64,000 nt of DNA from Ruegeria_B marisflavi (GTDB taxonomy: Bacteria > Pseudomonadota > Alphaproteobacteria > Rhodobacterales > Rhodobacteraceae): the NCBI RefSeq assembly GCF_025673445.1, contig NZ_JAOVQN010000022.1:7417-71416 (forward strand). The letters run 5' to 3'. Shown one piece after another: positions 52,326 through 61,968 of the stretch (positions are counted from its first letter, which is position 1; every line of letters starts with the position of its first letter). The notes under the pieces are model-generated. The model saw only the letters and a list, made by a program, of their open reading frames with translations, was not told where the DNA came from and did no database searches. Both the position numbers and the translations under genes were made by a program.

Positions 52326-52709
52326 TCACGCGGTTGTCGTTTCAAAAAAGCCGACGGAATTGCCGTCGGGGTCCTTGGCGTAGAAAAACCGCCCGGCCGG
52401 GATTGTGATTGCGGGTGAGATTACCTCGCCACCGGCTTGCGTCACACGGGACATAGTTTCTTCCAGTGCGCCCTCGGCGGCCAGATGCAACGTCGGGCCG
52501 CTGCCGTCGCCCGCCGGTGTACCGGGATAGAGATGCAGCGCCACTCCGGTTTCGGCGGCGGCAGGTTTGAATACCGCCATCGGATTGGGGCCACTGGTGT
52601 CGATCGTCAGTTCGGCGCCAGTGACCTTGGAATAGAACGCGACGCTGCGGTTCATGTCGGTCACGGGCAACTCTCCCCAGATCAGGAAATGCTCAGGCAG
52701 ATAGCTCAT
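52326..52709 (-). CDS. VOC (glyoxalase/dioxygenase) superfamily protein
   Basis: A 127-residue single-domain VOC protein: FLIWGELPVTDMNRSVAFYSKVTGAEL at the N-terminus and GRFFYAKDPDGNSVGFFETT at the C-terminus, with metal-ligand type residues in the paired beta-alpha-beta modules (Glu13-like, His in VALHLYPG, Glu near the end). Substrate unknown. Convergent with acuI and divergent from the aminotransferase gene. Confidence 0.85.
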   Translation of the reverse strand: MSYLPEHFLIWGELPVTDMNRSVAFYSKVTGAELTIDTSGPNPMAVFKPAAAETGVALHLYPGTPAGDGSGPTLHLAAEGALEETMSRVTQAGGEVISPAITIPAGRFFYAKDPDGNSVGFFETTTA

Positions 52710-52837
52710 CGGTTTACCTCATTGTTTTCGATAGGAACTTTATGGCCGAGTGTGGTGACAGTTTCTGACATCAGTACATGCCCTTGACCCCGGTCAAGCC
52801 AGCAGGCATCCATTTGCCATCACAAACGAGGGTCATG

Positions 52838-54061
52838 ATGGCATTGGATATCGGCTTTGTTCGCAAGCAGTTCCCCGCATTTTCCGAGAAGGCACTGCAC
52901 GGTCAGGCGTTTTTCGAGAACGCTGGAGGATCATTTACCTGTCAGCCCGTGATCGACCGCCTGACCCGATTTTACATCCAACGCAAGGTACAACCTTATG
53001 CGCCTTACGAGGCGAGCCGTTTGGCAGGCGCCGAGATGGACGAGGCGCGGATTAGGATGGCCGCAATCCTGGGAGTTGAGACCGACGAATTGAGCTTTGG
53101 TCCCTCAACCTCACAGAACACTTATGTCTTGGCCCAGGCGTTCCGCCAATGGGTGCAGACGGGCGAGGCGATCATTGTCACAAATCAGGATCACGAAGCC
53201 AATTCCGGTCCCTGGAGGCGTTTGGCCGAAGCGGGGATCGAGATCCGCGAATGGAAAATCGACCCGGACACAGGGCACCTGAACACCGACGATCTAGAGA
53301 ATTTGCTAGACGAGAAAGTGCGCCTGGTCTGTTTCCCGCATTGTTCCAATGTGGTGGGCGAGATCAACTCGGTGACCGAAATCACCGCAATCGCCCATGC
53401 CGCCGGTGCCTTTGTCTGTGTTGACGGCGTGTCTTATGCGCCGCATGGCTTTCCGAATGTCGGAGAGTTGGGGCCCGATATCTACCTTTTCTCATCCTAC
53501 AAGACCTATGGCCCGCACCAGGGGGTGATGGTGATCCGGCGCAATCTGGGGCAGATGTTGCCGAACCAGGGGCACTATTTCAACGGCGATGTCCTATACA
53601 AGCGTTTTACTCCAGCAGGTCCCGATCACGCCCAGGTCGCCGCAAGCGCGGGCATGGCCGATTATGTTGACCTGTTGGCAGCGCACCACGGGTGTGATGC
53701 CACTGGCCCGACGCAAAGGGCGGCTTTTGTTCATGACCTGATGCGGGACTATGAGGTGGAACTGCTGCAACCATTGCTTGATGCAGTTGCCGATCGCAAT
53801 TCGGTCCGTCTTCTCGGCCCGGACAAGGCCGAGCTGCGCGCACCGACGGTGGCGCTGGCGTTGAACCGCCCGGCCGAGCCGGTCGCGGCCGAGTTGGCGA
53901 AATACGGCGTGATGGCGGGTGGCGGCGATTTTTATGCCGTGCGGGCCTTGCAGGGGATGGGTATCGATCCAAACCAGGGTGTTCTCCGGCTGAGCTTTAC
54001 CCACTACACCGCAAAATCTGAAATCGACCAGCTTTTGCAGGCTCTTGACCGGGTTTTGTGA
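52838..54061 (+). CDS. Class V aminotransferase / cysteine desulfurase-like protein
   Basis: A 407-residue PLP enzyme of the SufS/CsdA-like fold. The PLP lysine is Lys222 in SSYKTYGPHQG, with the cofactor Asp in FVCVDGVSYAPHG and the phosphate loop PSTSQNTY. The mobile Cys loop of true cysteine desulfurases is not seen (the C-terminus reads GVMAGGGDFYAVRAL), so another substrate is possible. Two Met codons (52835, 52838) follow GAGGGT; I chose the second. A photolyase gene follows 47 bp later. Confidence 0.83.
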   Translation: MALDIGFVRKQFPAFSEKALHGQAFFENAGGSFTCQPVIDRLTRFYIQRKVQPYAPYEASRLAGAEMDEARIRMAAILGVETDELSFGPSTSQNTYVLAQAFRQWVQTGEAIIVTNQDHEANSGPWRRLAEAGIEIREWKIDPDTGHLNTDDLENLLDEKVRLVCFPHCSNVVGEINSVTEITAIAHAAGAFVCVDGVSYAPHGFPNVGELGPDIYLFSSYKTYGPHQGVMVIRRNLGQMLPNQGHYFNGDVLYKRFTPAGPDHAQVAASAGMADYVDLLAAHHGCDATGPTQRAAFVHDLMRDYEVELLQPLLDAVADRNSVRLLGPDKAELRAPTVALALNRPAEPVAAELAKYGVMAGGGDFYAVRALQGMGIDPNQGVLRLSFTHYTAKSEIDQLLQALDRVL

Positions 54062-54108
54062 TCCAGAAACAGGCCAGCCCCGTATTCTGAAAAAGACCGG
54101 GGCAGCCT

Positions 54109-55557
54109 ATGACCAATTCAGACAGTCCGATTATCTTCTGGTTTCGCCGTGATCTGAGGATCACGGACAATCCCGGCTTTCACGCGGCTTGCGCGACCGG
54201 ACGCCCGGTGGTACCCGTATTCCTTCATGACGAAGGGGTTGAACGGCTTGGTGCCGCGCCCAAGTTTCGACTTGGGCTGGGCATCGCAGCTTTTGCTGCC
54301 GAGCTTGAGAGGCTGGGAAGCGCGCTGATCCTTCGTCGAGGACCCGCGTTGCAGGCGCTTCAGTCGCTGGTCGAAGAAATCGGCGCCGGTGCTGTCTGGT
54401 GGTCGCGGGGATATGATCCTGTTTCTGTCACGCGGGATGCAGGTGTGAAGTCGTGGTTCAAAGACCATGATGTCGATGCCCGCTCGTTTGCGGGGCATTT
54501 GTTGTTCGAACCGTGGAATGTAAAGACCGGCGCCGGGGGATACTACAAGGTTTATTCGCCGTTCTGGCGGGCTGTCTGCCAGCAGGATGTCGGTCCGGCC
54601 CTGCCGGCCCCTTTGCGTTTGGCAAAACCGTCCCACTGGCCGAATTCCGATGCACTGAGTTCATGGCACATGGACGCGCAAATGAACCGCGCGGTCCCGA
54701 TTGTGACAAGATACCAATCACCTGGCGAAGCAGCGGCTCTCGCAAAACTGGATCTGTTCATCTCTGACCGCATCAACGACTATAAGAAAAATAGGGATTT
54801 TCCGGCCTTGGATGCCACATCGGACTTGTCCGAGCATTTCAGCCTTGGCGAGCTTAGCCCTCGGATCGCGTGGCATCGGGCGCAGGAGGCGGTTCGCGTG
54901 GGTTCTGCGGGAGCGGAGCATTTCCTCAAGGAGCTGGTTTGGCGTGAATTTGCTTATCACCTGATGTTCAACAGCCCCCATATTCTGGATCGGAACTGGC
55001 GGGTGGAATGGGATGATTTTCCTTGGTCGGCAGACGAAACCAATCCGGACTTCGTTCGCTGGTGCCGGGGACAAACCGGGGTCCCAATGGTCGATGCCGC
55101 AATGCGCGAGATGTATGTGACCGGACGAATGCACAACAGGGCCCGTATGATTTCCGCAAGTTACCTGACCAAGCACCTGATGGTGCATTGGAAACTTGGC
55201 ATGGACTGGTTCGCGGACTGCCTGACCGACTGGGATCCGGCCGCAAATGCCATGGGCTGGCAATGGGTTGCCGGTTCCGGGCCGGATGCCGCCCCTTATT
55301 TCCGGGTGTTCAACCCTGAAACCCAGGCCGGCAAATTCGATCCCGACCGCGCATATATTGACCGTTGGATCGCCCAGCGACAGGAACACCCGATGCACAC
55401 GGCATTGGAATTCTTCGATGCGGTTCCCCGCAGTTGGGGTTTGAACCCAGGCGGGATGTACCTATCGCCCGGTGTTTCGCTCGACTCGGGTAGAAAACGG
55501 GCGCTTGCTGCCTATTCCACAGCGTTTCCGCCGAGACCTGACGCAAAACTTGCCTGA
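54109..55557 (+). CDS. phrB: Deoxyribodipyrimidine photolyase
   Basis: A 482-residue class I CPD photolyase/cryptochrome. The N-terminal antenna domain has IIFWFRRDLRITDNPGFHAAC. The C-terminal FAD domain contains WREFAYHLMFNSPH, GQTGVPMVDAAMREM, GRMHNRARMISASYLTKHLMVHW and WDPAANAMGWQWVAGSGPDAAPYFRVFNP. It repairs UV pyrimidine dimers with blue light, sensible for a surface marine organism. The cfa gene follows closely. Confidence 0.94.
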   Translation: MTNSDSPIIFWFRRDLRITDNPGFHAACATGRPVVPVFLHDEGVERLGAAPKFRLGLGIAAFAAELERLGSALILRRGPALQALQSLVEEIGAGAVWWSRGYDPVSVTRDAGVKSWFKDHDVDARSFAGHLLFEPWNVKTGAGGYYKVYSPFWRAVCQQDVGPALPAPLRLAKPSHWPNSDALSSWHMDAQMNRAVPIVTRYQSPGEAAALAKLDLFISDRINDYKKNRDFPALDATSDLSEHFSLGELSPRIAWHRAQEAVRVGSAGAEHFLKELVWREFAYHLMFNSPHILDRNWRVEWDDFPWSADETNPDFVRWCRGQTGVPMVDAAMREMYVTGRMHNRARMISASYLTKHLMVHWKLGMDWFADCLTDWDPAANAMGWQWVAGSGPDAAPYFRVFNPETQAGKFDPDRAYIDRWIAQRQEHPMHTALEFFDAVPRSWGLNPGGMYLSPGVSLDSGRKRALAAYSTAFPPRPDAKLA

Positions 55558-55607
55558 ATTCAGGTCTCGAATTAGCCTGTTTGGCAAACCGCAATGGGGA
55601 GAAGCGG

Positions 55608-56822
55608 ATGATTTTGACATCGACAGACGGTCAGGAGAACCTGCCGCGGTATTTTCCGCAAGTCATGAAGATGTTGGGCAAGATGGAGGCGGGCCGCCTT
55701 GATATTGCCTTGCCCGACGGGCGCATCTTCCGTTCCGAGGGACCGAAGCCCGGTCCCGTGGCACAGGTCGATATACACGACCCGGATGTTTTCGCCCGCC
55801 TTATCCGCGAGGGCGAGCTGGGCTTTTGTGACGCCTACCTTGAAGAGGATTGGAGCACGCCGGATCTTCGGGCTTTTATGGACCTTGTGCATCAGGGTGA
55901 CGAAACCGTGTATGACGGTTTTCCCGGACAGTTTCTGGCGCGGGCCTATGAGCGGTTGCGGTTCTGGCTCCAACGAAATCACAAGGAACAAGCCAAGAAG
56001 AACATTTCTTATCATTACGATCTGGGCAACGATTTCTATGCGCTCTGGCTGGATGAGACCATGACCTATTCCAGCGCATTGTTTGAAACCGGGCAAGAGA
56101 GTCTGGAAAAAGCGCAGACCGCCAAATACGCCAGTCTGATCGACGAGATGGGAGCCAAGCCGGGCGATCATGTTCTGGAGATCGGATGCGGCTGGGGCGG
56201 ATTTGCAGAATATGCGGCAAAGGAAAGGGGCCTGCGGGTAACCGGCCTTACCATCAGCAAGGAGCAGTTGAAGTTCGCTCGGGAAAGGATTGAGAAAGCG
56301 GGGCTTTCCGACCTTGTTGATTTCAAGCTGCAAGACTATCGGGACGAGCGCGGCAGCTATGATGGTATCGCTTCGATCGAGATGTTCGAGGCAGTTGGCG
56401 AAAGATACTGGCCGACCTATTTCAACACTGTGCGCGACAGGTTGAAGCCAGGCGCGCGTGCTACGTTGCAGATCATCACCGTGGTGGACAAAAGGTGGGA
56501 AGTGTACCGCAACGGTGTGGACTTCATACAGAAGTACATTTTCCCGGGCGGTATGCTGCCTGCCCCCAAGATCCTGAGAGAGCAGTTCGCGCGCGCAGGG
56601 CTGGAGTTCGTGAATTCCAAGGAATTCGGCAAGAGTTACGACCTGACACTCAGGCGCTGGTACGAGACGTTCAACGAGAAATGGGACCATATCGCAGAAT
56701 TGGGTTTCGACGATCGGTTCCGCCGCATGTGGAATTTCTATCTGACCTCCTGCGGCGCGGCCTTTGACTCGGGTACCTGCGATGTGACACAGGTAACAGT
56801 GGCAAGACCACAAAAAAGCTGA
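55608..56822 (+). CDS. cfa: Cyclopropane-fatty-acyl-phospholipid synthase family protein
   Basis: A 404-residue SAM-dependent methyltransferase that adds a methylene group to unsaturated acyl chains of membrane lipids. Markers are ISYHYDLGNDFYALWLDETMTYSSALF, the SAM motif LEIGCGWGGFAEYA at about 188-201, and the QIITVVDKRWEVYRNGVDFIQKYIFPGGMLP block. The ATG at 55608 has GGGGAGAAG upstream; an in-frame start nine codons earlier is less likely. It may respond to light or oxidative stress together with phrB, by position only. Confidence 0.9.
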   Translation: MILTSTDGQENLPRYFPQVMKMLGKMEAGRLDIALPDGRIFRSEGPKPGPVAQVDIHDPDVFARLIREGELGFCDAYLEEDWSTPDLRAFMDLVHQGDETVYDGFPGQFLARAYERLRFWLQRNHKEQAKKNISYHYDLGNDFYALWLDETMTYSSALFETGQESLEKAQTAKYASLIDEMGAKPGDHVLEIGCGWGGFAEYAAKERGLRVTGLTISKEQLKFARERIEKAGLSDLVDFKLQDYRDERGSYDGIASIEMFEAVGERYWPTYFNTVRDRLKPGARATLQIITVVDKRWEVYRNGVDFIQKYIFPGGMLPAPKILREQFARAGLEFVNSKEFGKSYDLTLRRWYETFNEKWDHIAELGFDDRFRRMWNFYLTSCGAAFDSGTCDVTQVTVARPQKS

Positions 56823-56834
56823 GTACACCTGTCC

Positions 56835-57275
56835 ATGCCCACCGCAGCCCGTCTCGTCGCCGCCCTTTGCCTCGGCATTCTCGGATATCTGGTGTCAGAA
56901 CTGATCAAGCCGCGCATGCCGGAAGGAACCGATTTCGGTTATTTCAATTTAGTTAACGTGGGCTTGGGTATTCTTTGCGGCTGGTTCATCATGGGGCCAA
57001 GAGCGGGCAAAGGTTTATCAGCAGCGATCACCAATGGGCTTACGGGCGTCGCATCTCTCGTTTTCTGGGGACTTTTTGTACAAGGTTGTTACGAGATGTT
57101 CCGATTGGCGATGCGGCATCGTTATGACGGTCCATTCGAAGCGTTGTTGGCGATCTTCGAGAAAAGTGTTGAATTCGGAGCGGTCTTGTTGGCCGCAAAT
57201 ATCATCTCGACATTGCTTGTTGGGGCGGTGATATCTGGTCTCGCAACCGAAAACGCCTGGCGGCGATGGCGTTAG
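56835..57275 (+). CDS. trgA: TrgA family tellurite resistance membrane protein
   Basis: A 146-residue inner-membrane protein with four predicted helices (starting ARLVAALCLGILGYLVSELI, ending VLLAANIISTLLVGAVISGLA). It heads a trgA-trgB-cysK set like the tellurite resistance locus of Rhodobacter sphaeroides. The molecular action of TrgA is not known. It starts 12 bp after cfa. Confidence 0.8.
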   Translation: MPTAARLVAALCLGILGYLVSELIKPRMPEGTDFGYFNLVNVGLGILCGWFIMGPRAGKGLSAAITNGLTGVASLVFWGLFVQGCYEMFRLAMRHRYDGPFEALLAIFEKSVEFGAVLLAANIISTLLVGAVISGLATENAWRRWR

Positions 57276-57306
57276 ATTCCCTGTTCATGACGGATGTATT
57301 CAGGCG

Positions 57307-58422
57307 GTGACCGACCTTTTCTTTTACGGCACTTTGCGATATCGGCCGCTTTTGGAACTGGTTCTGAGTGAACCTGGAGTTTCCCTCGACATGGTATCGG
57401 CGGATTTGCCGGATCATCAGGTTTACGAGGTTCAGGATCAGCCGTTTCCGATGATCTTGCCGGCGCCGGGTCAATCTGCAAGCGGTGTACTGGTTCGTGG
57501 TTTAACCGTGCGCCAAATTGAACGCCTGAACTACTATGAGGGTGGGTTTGACTACGACTTGCGGCCGATGACTTTTTACGTTTCCTCTGCTCAAGAAGTA
57601 GAGGCGCAGGTTTTCTTTCCAAAAGAAGGGGTATGGACACCCGGTGATGTTTGGAATCTTGATGCTTGGGCACGAGACTGGGGGGAGTTGACCTTGCACG
57701 CAGCAAGCGAAGTGATGGCGTTCTATGGTCGTCTTTCCCCCGCAGAGATCGCCAAAAACTTTCGTCCGATACGGGTAAGGGCCGCCGCACGGATTGCGGC
57801 CGCAGCCCGTACACCCAACCCGCATCATGACGTGGTCCGCGATGTCCTAGTCGAACAACATAATCGCGGATATCTTAACTATTTTGCCATGGATGATATT
57901 GTTTTGCGCCATCGCCGATACGATGGATCCATGAGCGACAGTCTCAACCGTGCTGCGTTGATGACTGGACAGGCTTCCGTCATCTTGCCTTATGACCCGC
58001 AGCGGGACCGGGTGTTGATTGTCGAGCAGTTTCGTGCACCCGTTTTCATGATCGGCGATCCGGCGCCTTGGATGTGGGAGGCGGTTGCCGGAATGATCGA
58101 CCCGGGCGAGACGCCGGAACAGGCTGCCCTGCGCGAGCTTCGTGAAGAGGCTCATCTGGAGGCAAGGGCGTTGGAATCCGCTGGAAAAGCCTACTCCTCC
58201 AGTGGATCATCTGCGGAATTTGTACATCTCTTCGTTGCTTTGGCAGAAATAGTTGAAGAAATATCGGCGGGTGGTTTGCTTAGTGAAGGGGAGGATATCC
58301 GCAGTCGGATTCTCTCGTTTGATACCCTGATGGCGCTGATCGACAGGGAAGAGATCAAAGATTTGCCGTTGCTGTCATTGGCCCACTGGTTAGCCCGGCA
58401 CCGCGAGCGTTTGCGCGGCTGA
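57307..58422 (+). CDS. trgB: TrgB: gamma-glutamylcyclotransferase-like and NUDIX fusion protein
   Basis: A 371-residue two-domain protein. Residues 1-120 form a GGCT-like (AIG2) domain starting with LFFYGTLRYRPLLELVL. The C-terminal half (about 195-370) is a NUDIX hydrolase with the box GMIDPGETPEQAALRELREEAHLE, where the usual final Gly is Ala-His. It resembles ADP-ribose pyrophosphatases. In R. sphaeroides trgB contributes to tellurite resistance. The start is a GTG at 57307 with AGG upstream; no ATG is in frame nearby. Confidence 0.85.
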   Translation: MTDLFFYGTLRYRPLLELVLSEPGVSLDMVSADLPDHQVYEVQDQPFPMILPAPGQSASGVLVRGLTVRQIERLNYYEGGFDYDLRPMTFYVSSAQEVEAQVFFPKEGVWTPGDVWNLDAWARDWGELTLHAASEVMAFYGRLSPAEIAKNFRPIRVRAAARIAAAARTPNPHHDVVRDVLVEQHNRGYLNYFAMDDIVLRHRRYDGSMSDSLNRAALMTGQASVILPYDPQRDRVLIVEQFRAPVFMIGDPAPWMWEAVAGMIDPGETPEQAALRELREEAHLEARALESAGKAYSSSGSSAEFVHLFVALAEIVEEISAGGLLSEGEDIRSRILSFDTLMALIDREEIKDLPLLSLAHWLARHRERLRG

Positions 58423-58496
58423 TCACTGTTCCTCGCTTGAGGTTGAGACCGTGCAGGGCTACATCGGTTGCAACAGGACAAGTTTGTGAGGGCGAC

Positions 58497-59531
58497 ATGC
58501 GCATTGCACGCGATCTGGCCGAGGCCGTTGGACACACACCGCTGATCCGTCTGCGCCGGGTCAGCGAAATGACAGGATGTGAGATCCTGGGCAAAGCGGA
58601 GTTCATGAACCCCGGCCAGTCAGTTAAGGACCGCGCCGCGCTCTTTATTATCAAAGATGCAATCGCTCGTGGTGATCTCATGCCTGGAGGCACAATCGTC
58701 GAAGGTACTGCTGGAAATACCGGTATCGGACTAGCACTGGTCGGCGCCTCGATGGGGTTCAAGACGGTTATCGTTATCCCCGAGACGCAATCCGAGGAAA
58801 AAAAGGATATGTTGCGCCTCGCAGGTGCAGAACTGGTGCAGGTTCCGGCGGCACCGTATCGCAATCCCAACAACTTCGTTCACTATTCGCGCCGCTTGGC
58901 GGAGGAGCTGAACAAGTCGCTGCCCAATGGAGCCGTCTGGGCGAACCAGTTCGACAACATTGCCAACAAACAGGCCCATGTTGAAACCACCGGTCCCGAG
59001 ATCTGGGAGCAGACCGGCGGCAAGGTCGACGGGTTCATCTGTGCCGTAGGTTCGGGGGGAACACTGGCAGGCGTCGCCGAAGCGCTTCAGCCGAAAGGCG
59101 TGAAGATCGGTTTGGCAGACCCGATGGGGGCTGCTCTTTACAGTTTTTACACCACGGGCGAACTGGCGATGGAGGGTGGCTCGATCGCCGAAGGCATCGG
59201 CCAGGTCCGCATCACCAAGAACCTCGAAGGCTTCAAACCGGATTTCGCCTGCCAGGTGCCCGATGCCGAGGCGCTGCCCTATATCTTTGACCTGCTGCGG
59301 CAAGAAGGGCTGGTGATGGGGGGCTCGACCGCGATCAATATCGCAGGGGCCGTGCGCATGGCGCGAGAGATGGGACCGGGTCATACCATCGTCACCATGC
59401 TCTGCGACTATGGCACCCGTTATCAGTCCAAACTGTTCAACCCGGATTTCCTGCGCGAAAAGAACCTGCCTGTGCCCGACTGGATGACGCGCGCGCCCAG
59501 TTCGATTCCCGGCGTGTTCGAGGACGTCTGA
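58497..59531 (+). CDS. cysK: Cysteine synthase A
   Basis: A 344-residue PLP enzyme making cysteine from O-acetylserine and sulfide. The PLP lysine is Lys44 in NPGQSVKDRAA; the phosphate loop GTAGNTGIGLAL and GSGGTLAGVAEAL are present. It is slightly longer than typical CysK at the C-terminus. It closes the trgA-trgB-cysK set; cysteine and thiols counter tellurite damage. ATG at 58497 with GAGGGC upstream. An MscS gene begins 1 bp after its stop. Confidence 0.93.
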   Translation: MRIARDLAEAVGHTPLIRLRRVSEMTGCEILGKAEFMNPGQSVKDRAALFIIKDAIARGDLMPGGTIVEGTAGNTGIGLALVGASMGFKTVIVIPETQSEEKKDMLRLAGAELVQVPAAPYRNPNNFVHYSRRLAEELNKSLPNGAVWANQFDNIANKQAHVETTGPEIWEQTGGKVDGFICAVGSGGTLAGVAEALQPKGVKIGLADPMGAALYSFYTTGELAMEGGSIAEGIGQVRITKNLEGFKPDFACQVPDAEALPYIFDLLRQEGLVMGGSTAINIAGAVRMAREMGPGHTIVTMLCDYGTRYQSKLFNPDFLREKNLPVPDWMTRAPSSIPGVFEDV

Positions 59532-59532
59532 C

Positions 59533-61968
59533 ATGATGATGGGCCGGGTGTTGCGGTTGCTGTTGACCGCGTTTCTACTGCTGACAGCTACCACTCTTTC
59601 GGCCCAGCTGACCGATGAGAGCCGTGCCTATTACGAACGTTGGGTAAGCACGGCAGACCGGGCTGAAGAGGTCATCAAGGCGAACCGTGCTTCGCAGGCG
59701 GCTTTCGAGCAATTGCGAGCCGAGGTCAGGACTTACCGGGATACCTTCAACCGGGTACGGGGCGAGAACTCGGACCGGATCAAGACGCTGGAGGCTCAGA
59801 TTGCGGCGCTTGGACCAAAACCGGCCGATGGAGAGACCGAGGCCGAGGATATCGCCCGGCTGCGCATTCATTTGAACGATCAATTGGCCAAGTTGACAGT
59901 CCCGCGCATCATCTCGGAAGAGGCCTATAGCCGCGCCAATGGTCTGATCAATGAGATCGACCGGATCGTCCGGGCGCGCGACACAAAGGAATTACTCAAA
60001 CGCGGGCCGTCGCCGCTCAATCCCGAACACTGGCCCGACGCCTGGAAGGATATCAAACAGGCGATGACGGCGCTGTCCAACGAGGTCGCGTTCAACATGG
60101 GCTCGGACGTAGTGCGCGAACGGCTCAAGACCAACGGACCCGGCATTCTGCTCTTGTGCGTTGTTGGGCTTGTGTTCCTGGCCCGTGGGCGCAGATGGTC
60201 GGAACGGGCAGGCGATTTCCTGCGCTCGCTGGGCGGCTTAGGAACCGGAGTATGGTCGTTTGTTGTGTCGCTGCTCAGAATTCTGATTCCCTGGATCGGG
60301 GTCATGTTCCTGGTCCAGTCAGTGGAGATGATGGATATCACCGGTCTGCGCGGCGCTTTGTTGCTGGAGCAGGTGCCTTATTGGGCTGCGGCGGTCCTCT
60401 ACTTCAACTGGATCGGGAGGCAGGTCTATCTGTTCAACGCCAGCAACGGTTTCCAGCATCTGAGCCAGTCCCAGGTGCGGGTGACGCGTCTGTGTGTCGA
60501 TCTGCTCGCCGTGATGCTGGTGCTGCACGATCTGGTGGTGCTGTTCGACCGGTTGGAGAATATTTCCGAGCCCACGCGCGCCGTCACCGGTTTCCCGATA
60601 ATCCTTATGACTGCACTGCTGTTGTTGCGGCTGCAGCGAGTGCGGGGTCAGGCGCAGGCCAAGGGCGGCACCGTAGACGGATCCGAGACCGGGCGAGGCG
60701 GAGCAGGGTTCAGCCGCATGGTCGGTTTCCTGCGTCGCGCGCTCTATCTGTTGGGGATAGCCTCGCCGCTGTTAGCGGTCGTCGGTTATAACAACGCGTC
60801 CGAAGCACTAATCTATCCGGCGGTCAAGACGCTGGCATTGATCGCGGCATTGGTCATACTGCAACGCTTCCTGACCAATGTTTATGGCTGGTTGACCCGC
60901 AAAGGGGACGAGGCGAGGGATTCACTTTTTTCCGTCATCCTCGGCTTCCTGTTGGCGATACTGGCGCTGCCGTTGCTGGCGCTCTACTGGGGCGCGCGCG
61001 AAGCGGAACTGACCGAGATTTGGTCGCGTATCATGATGGGGTTTGATATTGGCGGCGTGGTCATTTCTCCGTCGAACTTCCTGACTTTCGCGCTGGTCTT
61101 CGCCATCGGCTATACGGCGACTCGGCTGTTGCAGGGGGGCTTGCGCAATTCACTTCTGCCTAAGACGCGGCTCGACCCCGGTGGCCAGAACGCCATCGTC
61201 GCCGGCACAGGCTACCTCGGCATTTTTCTGGCGTCGCTCTTGGCTATCACCATGGCTGGGTTCGACCTGTCGTCGCTGGCCATCGTTGCTGGTGCGTTGT
61301 CGGTTGGTATCGGTTTTGGGCTTCAGACCATCGTGTCCAACTTTGTCTCGGGCATCATCCTGCTCATCGAGCGCCCAATCTCCAAGGGCGACTGGATCGA
61401 CGTGAACGGGCAGATGGGCTATGTGCGCGACATTTCGGTCCGCTCGACCCGCATCGAAACCTTTGACCGCACCGACGTGATCATCCCGAACTCGGACCTG
61501 ATCAGTGGCAGTGTCACCAACTATACCCGGGGCAACACCGTTGGCCGGGTGATCGTGCCAGTCGGCGTGGCCTACGGGACCGATACCCGCAAGGTCGAGG
61601 CGATCCTGCGAGAGATTGCCGAGGCGCATCCCATGGTGCTCGCCAACCCGTCGCCTAATGTGGTGTTCCAGCGCTTTGGAGCGGATTCACTGGATTTCGA
61701 GATCCGGGCTATCTTGCGCGATGTAAACTGGGCGTTGTCGGTGAAATCCGACATGAACCACGAGATCAACCGCCGGTTCGCCGACGAAGGGATCGAAATA
61801 CCCTTTGCCCAACGTGATGTCTGGTTGCGCAATCCCGAAACGCTGACCGGGGGCGCCGCAGCAACGGCCATGGCGGCCATAGAGGTAGACGTTGATCGTC
61901 CGGCCTCGCAGCAACCGGCGACGCTTACCGAAGTGGACATGAATCAAGGATCCGACGATGAGAACTGA
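59533..61968 (+). CDS. MscS family channel with N-terminal DUF3772-like region
   Basis: An 811-residue mechanosensitive channel. A signal peptide (LRLLLTAFLLLTATTLSAQ) precedes a periplasmic helical region (about 25-190; DUF3772-like coiled segment IKTLEAQIAALGP), then about nine membrane helices and the MscS domain from about 570: GALSVGIGFGLQTIVSNFVSGIILLIERPISKGDWIDVNG. This pore helix and beta-domain are canonical. The C-terminal tail is acidic and disordered. Starts immediately after cysK, and the AlaX gene overlaps its end by 11 bp. Confidence 0.9.
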   Translation: MMMGRVLRLLLTAFLLLTATTLSAQLTDESRAYYERWVSTADRAEEVIKANRASQAAFEQLRAEVRTYRDTFNRVRGENSDRIKTLEAQIAALGPKPADGETEAEDIARLRIHLNDQLAKLTVPRIISEEAYSRANGLINEIDRIVRARDTKELLKRGPSPLNPEHWPDAWKDIKQAMTALSNEVAFNMGSDVVRERLKTNGPGILLLCVVGLVFLARGRRWSERAGDFLRSLGGLGTGVWSFVVSLLRILIPWIGVMFLVQSVEMMDITGLRGALLLEQVPYWAAAVLYFNWIGRQVYLFNASNGFQHLSQSQVRVTRLCVDLLAVMLVLHDLVVLFDRLENISEPTRAVTGFPIILMTALLLLRLQRVRGQAQAKGGTVDGSETGRGGAGFSRMVGFLRRALYLLGIASPLLAVVGYNNASEALIYPAVKTLALIAALVILQRFLTNVYGWLTRKGDEARDSLFSVILGFLLAILALPLLALYWGAREAELTEIWSRIMMGFDIGGVVISPSNFLTFALVFAIGYTATRLLQGGLRNSLLPKTRLDPGGQNAIVAGTGYLGIFLASLLAITMAGFDLSSLAIVAGALSVGIGFGLQTIVSNFVSGIILLIERPISKGDWIDVNGQMGYVRDISVRSTRIETFDRTDVIIPNSDLISGSVTNYTRGNTVGRVIVPVGVAYGTDTRKVEAILREIAEAHPMVLANPSPNVVFQRFGADSLDFEIRAILRDVNWALSVKSDMNHEINRRFADEGIEIPFAQRDVWLRNPETLTGGAAATAMAAIEVDVDRPASQQPATLTEVDMNQGSDDEN

